Of a stretch of 64,000 nt of DNA, positions 62,578 to 64,000 are shown piece after piece (within the stretch, counting starts at the first letter, position 1; every line of letters starts with the position of its first letter). This stretch comes from Tundrisphaera sp051175315. GTDB taxonomy: Bacteria > Planctomycetota > Planctomycetia > Isosphaerales > Isosphaeraceae. The notes beneath the pieces were generated by a model. That model was not told the origin of the DNA. It was given only the letters and a program-made list of their open reading frames with translations, and searched no databases. The position numbers and the translations under genes are program-made. The stretch lies in assembly GCF_051175315.1 (NCBI RefSeq), contig NZ_CP195100.1:806001-870000 (forward strand), written 5' to 3'.

Positions 62578-64000
62578 ATGAACCGGATGAGTCGCCGATC
62601 CCGCACGTCCCCAGCGAATCGGGCCGCATGGCGGGCGGCGCTGGCCGCCGTGTTCTGCCTGGCCCCGGCCGTGGCGTCTCCCGCCATCGCGGCCGACCCG
62701 AGGACCGTGTCCCGGCCGGCGGTCCTCGACCTGGAGGCGGCCGTCTCCCAGGCGGAGTTGATCCTGGCGGTGCGGCTGGCGGACGTGACCGAGACCCGCA
62801 TCGTCCACGGGGGGCAGGTCGAGGAGGTGACCGAGCAGTACCGGCTCGAACCGGTCCGGGTCCTCAAGGGGATCTTCGCCCGCGAGTCCCTGCTGATGAC
62901 CGGCGCCGACCTGGGCGTCTACCGGTTCGCCGAGAAGGCCGACGCCCTCCAACGCGGGCAGATGCTGCTCGTCTTCCTGGAGCGGAGGAACGGCTCCCAA
63001 CTCGTCAACTGCAACACGGCCGCCACGTTGGGCCAGTCGATCCCGAGGCTCGGCGGGGCCGATGATCCCCTCCTCTCGGCCGTCGATGTCCTGATCGCGG
63101 CGGCCCAGCGGCGCGACCGGGCCGAGCGAATCGCCCTGCTCCGCGACGGCCTGAAGACGGCGACGGGACGCGACGCCGTCCCCCTGATGCTGGCCCTGCA
63201 ACGGCGGGCCCTGGTGGCGGCGCAGACGCCGGGGACCGTGGCGACGATCCTCCCCCGCCTGCAAGAAGGATCGCCCGTGGTCCGCGAGATCGCCGCCCGG
63301 ACGATCGCGGTCCTCCTCGATGCCGACGACCGGGGCCGGGCCACCCGGGCGCCGGGGCCCGCCGGCGAGCGGCCCGAGGATCGGGACGACGTGCGCATTG
63401 AAGCGGTCGGGGCCCTGGCGACGGCCCTGGCGACGTCCGGGGACGACTACCGGTCCCGGGTGGCGATCCTCGACGCCATCGGTGCGGCGGGTCCGGCCGC
63501 GGCGGAGGTCGCGCCGGCCGCGGCCGCCCTAAGATCTGACCGGCCGGCGGCGACCTTCGCCGAGAGGGCGGCGCTCCTCCGGGCCGTGGGGCGGGTCGGC
63601 CTCCGGGATCAGGCCGAGAGGGTGGCGAAAATCCTCCAGGATCTGCCCCTGGACGCCCCGGCGGAGTACGAGGCCGCCGCCGCCGAGTCGTTGATTCGCC
63701 TGGGGAGCCGGCCCGGGAAGGACGCCGACCTGCTCACCGACCGGCTCCAGAGGAAGTCCGAGGCCGGGCTCAGGATCGCGGCCGACATCGCCCGGCTCGA
63801 TCGGCTCCCCCGGATGCTCCTGACCCACCCCATCGAGTTCCCGGCGGTCGATGCCCTCCTCAAGGCCTTCGCTCGGCCCCTGGACTATCAGGAGCAGCTC
63901 GCCTTCGCGACCGCCGCGCGGAACGTCGCGGATGCCAGGCTGGTCCCGGCGTTGGGCACCCTGCTGGCCCCCGGCAAACCCCAGGTGCGCCACGAGGCGA
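62578..64000 (+). CDS. Secreted HEAT-repeat protein (3' end outside window)
   Basis: The frame is open from the ATG at 62578 to the window end; 474 residues are visible. A GAGGAG site lies 8 bases upstream of the start. The leader is about residues 18-40 (WRAALAAVFCLAPAVASPAIA). The next ~130 residues are beta-rich with a QRGQMLLVFLERRNG segment. From ~180 on, Ala/Leu-rich helical repeats (LLRDGLKTATGRDA, LLTDRLQRKSEAG) look like HEAT repeats, a protein-binding scaffold. It follows the M56 gene by 78 bases and may be a target or effector of that sensor pair (inference). Confidence 0.75.
   Translation, partial: MNRMSRRSRTSPANRAAWRAALAAVFCLAPAVASPAIAADPRTVSRPAVLDLEAAVSQAELILAVRLADVTETRIVHGGQVEEVTEQYRLEPVRVLKGIFARESLLMTGADLGVYRFAEKADALQRGQMLLVFLERRNGSQLVNCNTAATLGQSIPRLGGADDPLLSAVDVLIAAAQRRDRAERIALLRDGLKTATGRDAVPLMLALQRRALVAAQTPGTVATILPRLQEGSPVVREIAARTIAVLLDADDRGRATRAPGPAGERPEDRDDVRIEAVGALATALATSGDDYRSRVAILDAIGAAGPAAAEVAPAAAALRSDRPAATFAERAALLRAVGRVGLRDQAERVAKILQDLPLDAPAEYEAAAAESLIRLGSRPGKDADLLTDRLQRKSEAGLRIAADIARLDRLPRMLLTHPIEFPAVDALLKAFARPLDYQEQLAFATAARNVADARLVPALGTLLAPGKPQVRHEA

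Overview
The window is about 70% GC, dense with genes, and reads as a chromosomal segment of a planctomycete, most likely of the Isosphaeraceae type. The grounds are the planctomycete-typical gene stock: PVC-type heme-binding domain proteins with beta-propeller dehydrogenase and HEAT parts, Cys-type sulfatases, many exported Gfo/Idh/MocA oxidoreductases, a BlaI/M56 peptidase pair, an alternative complex III (ACIII) operon, and a small lipoprotein ending in a WERFWFLDQPSH-type tail. The lineage is inferred from family content; no rRNA marker is present. I saw no tRNA, rRNA, transposase, phage gene or CRISPR array.

Layout. 1-3807 (+): the end of a heme-domain protein, two translationally coupled amidohydrolase-like proteins and a Tat-signal DegT-type aminotransferase. 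3823-13398 (-): two giant secreted dehydrogenase/HEAT/cytochrome c proteins, a small secreted cysteine-peptidase-like protein, a Nudix hydrolase and a protein with a degenerate HNH zinc motif. 13607-20540: a glycosyltransferase-like protein, a sulfatase and three exported Gfo/Idh/MocA proteins, arranged in divergent and convergent pairs. 20641-33619 (-): one unbroken 12-gene respiratory operon, actA-actB-actC-actD-actE-actF-orf-sco-ctaC-ctaD-ctaE-ctaF, encoding ACIII (quinol to cytochrome c) and an A2-type caa3 oxygen reductase. A pentaheme cytochrome gene diverges from it at 34267.

35781-40598 (+): gnd-zwf-opcA-glk, the oxidative pentose phosphate entry with glucokinase, followed by a second sulfatase. 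42153-46689: a hypothetical protein, a GH63-like glucosidase and a GlsB/YeaQ membrane protein with a perfect 19-bp hairpin behind it. 46690-47235 has no gene but holds an exact 36-nt periodic array of an 11-nt motif. 47236-49634: two divergent Gfo/Idh/MocA genes, one lacking the usual EKP motif. 49792-52722: a Q-rich secreted protein, two overlapping YkgJ-type cysteine-cluster proteins, an HU-family protein with an acidic tail behind a clear AT-rich promoter, and a small lipoprotein.

52837-57460 (-): a coupled operon of a PA14/pentaheme protein, a beta-propeller dehydrogenase and a rhodanese. 57720-64000 (+): a beta-hydroxyacid dehydrogenase, a stand-alone response regulator, a cytochrome c fused to a copper monooxygenase-like domain with all expected copper ligands, a BlaI repressor with M56 peptidase, and a secreted HEAT-repeat protein cut by the window end.

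Together the genes describe an aerobic heterotroph with a large periplasmic redox and polysaccharide-degrading inventory. Sulfatases, a glucosidase and exported sugar oxidoreductases would feed sugars into glk/zwf/gnd, and electrons would leave through ACIII and caa3. This linkage is inferred from families and neighbourhood, not demonstrated.
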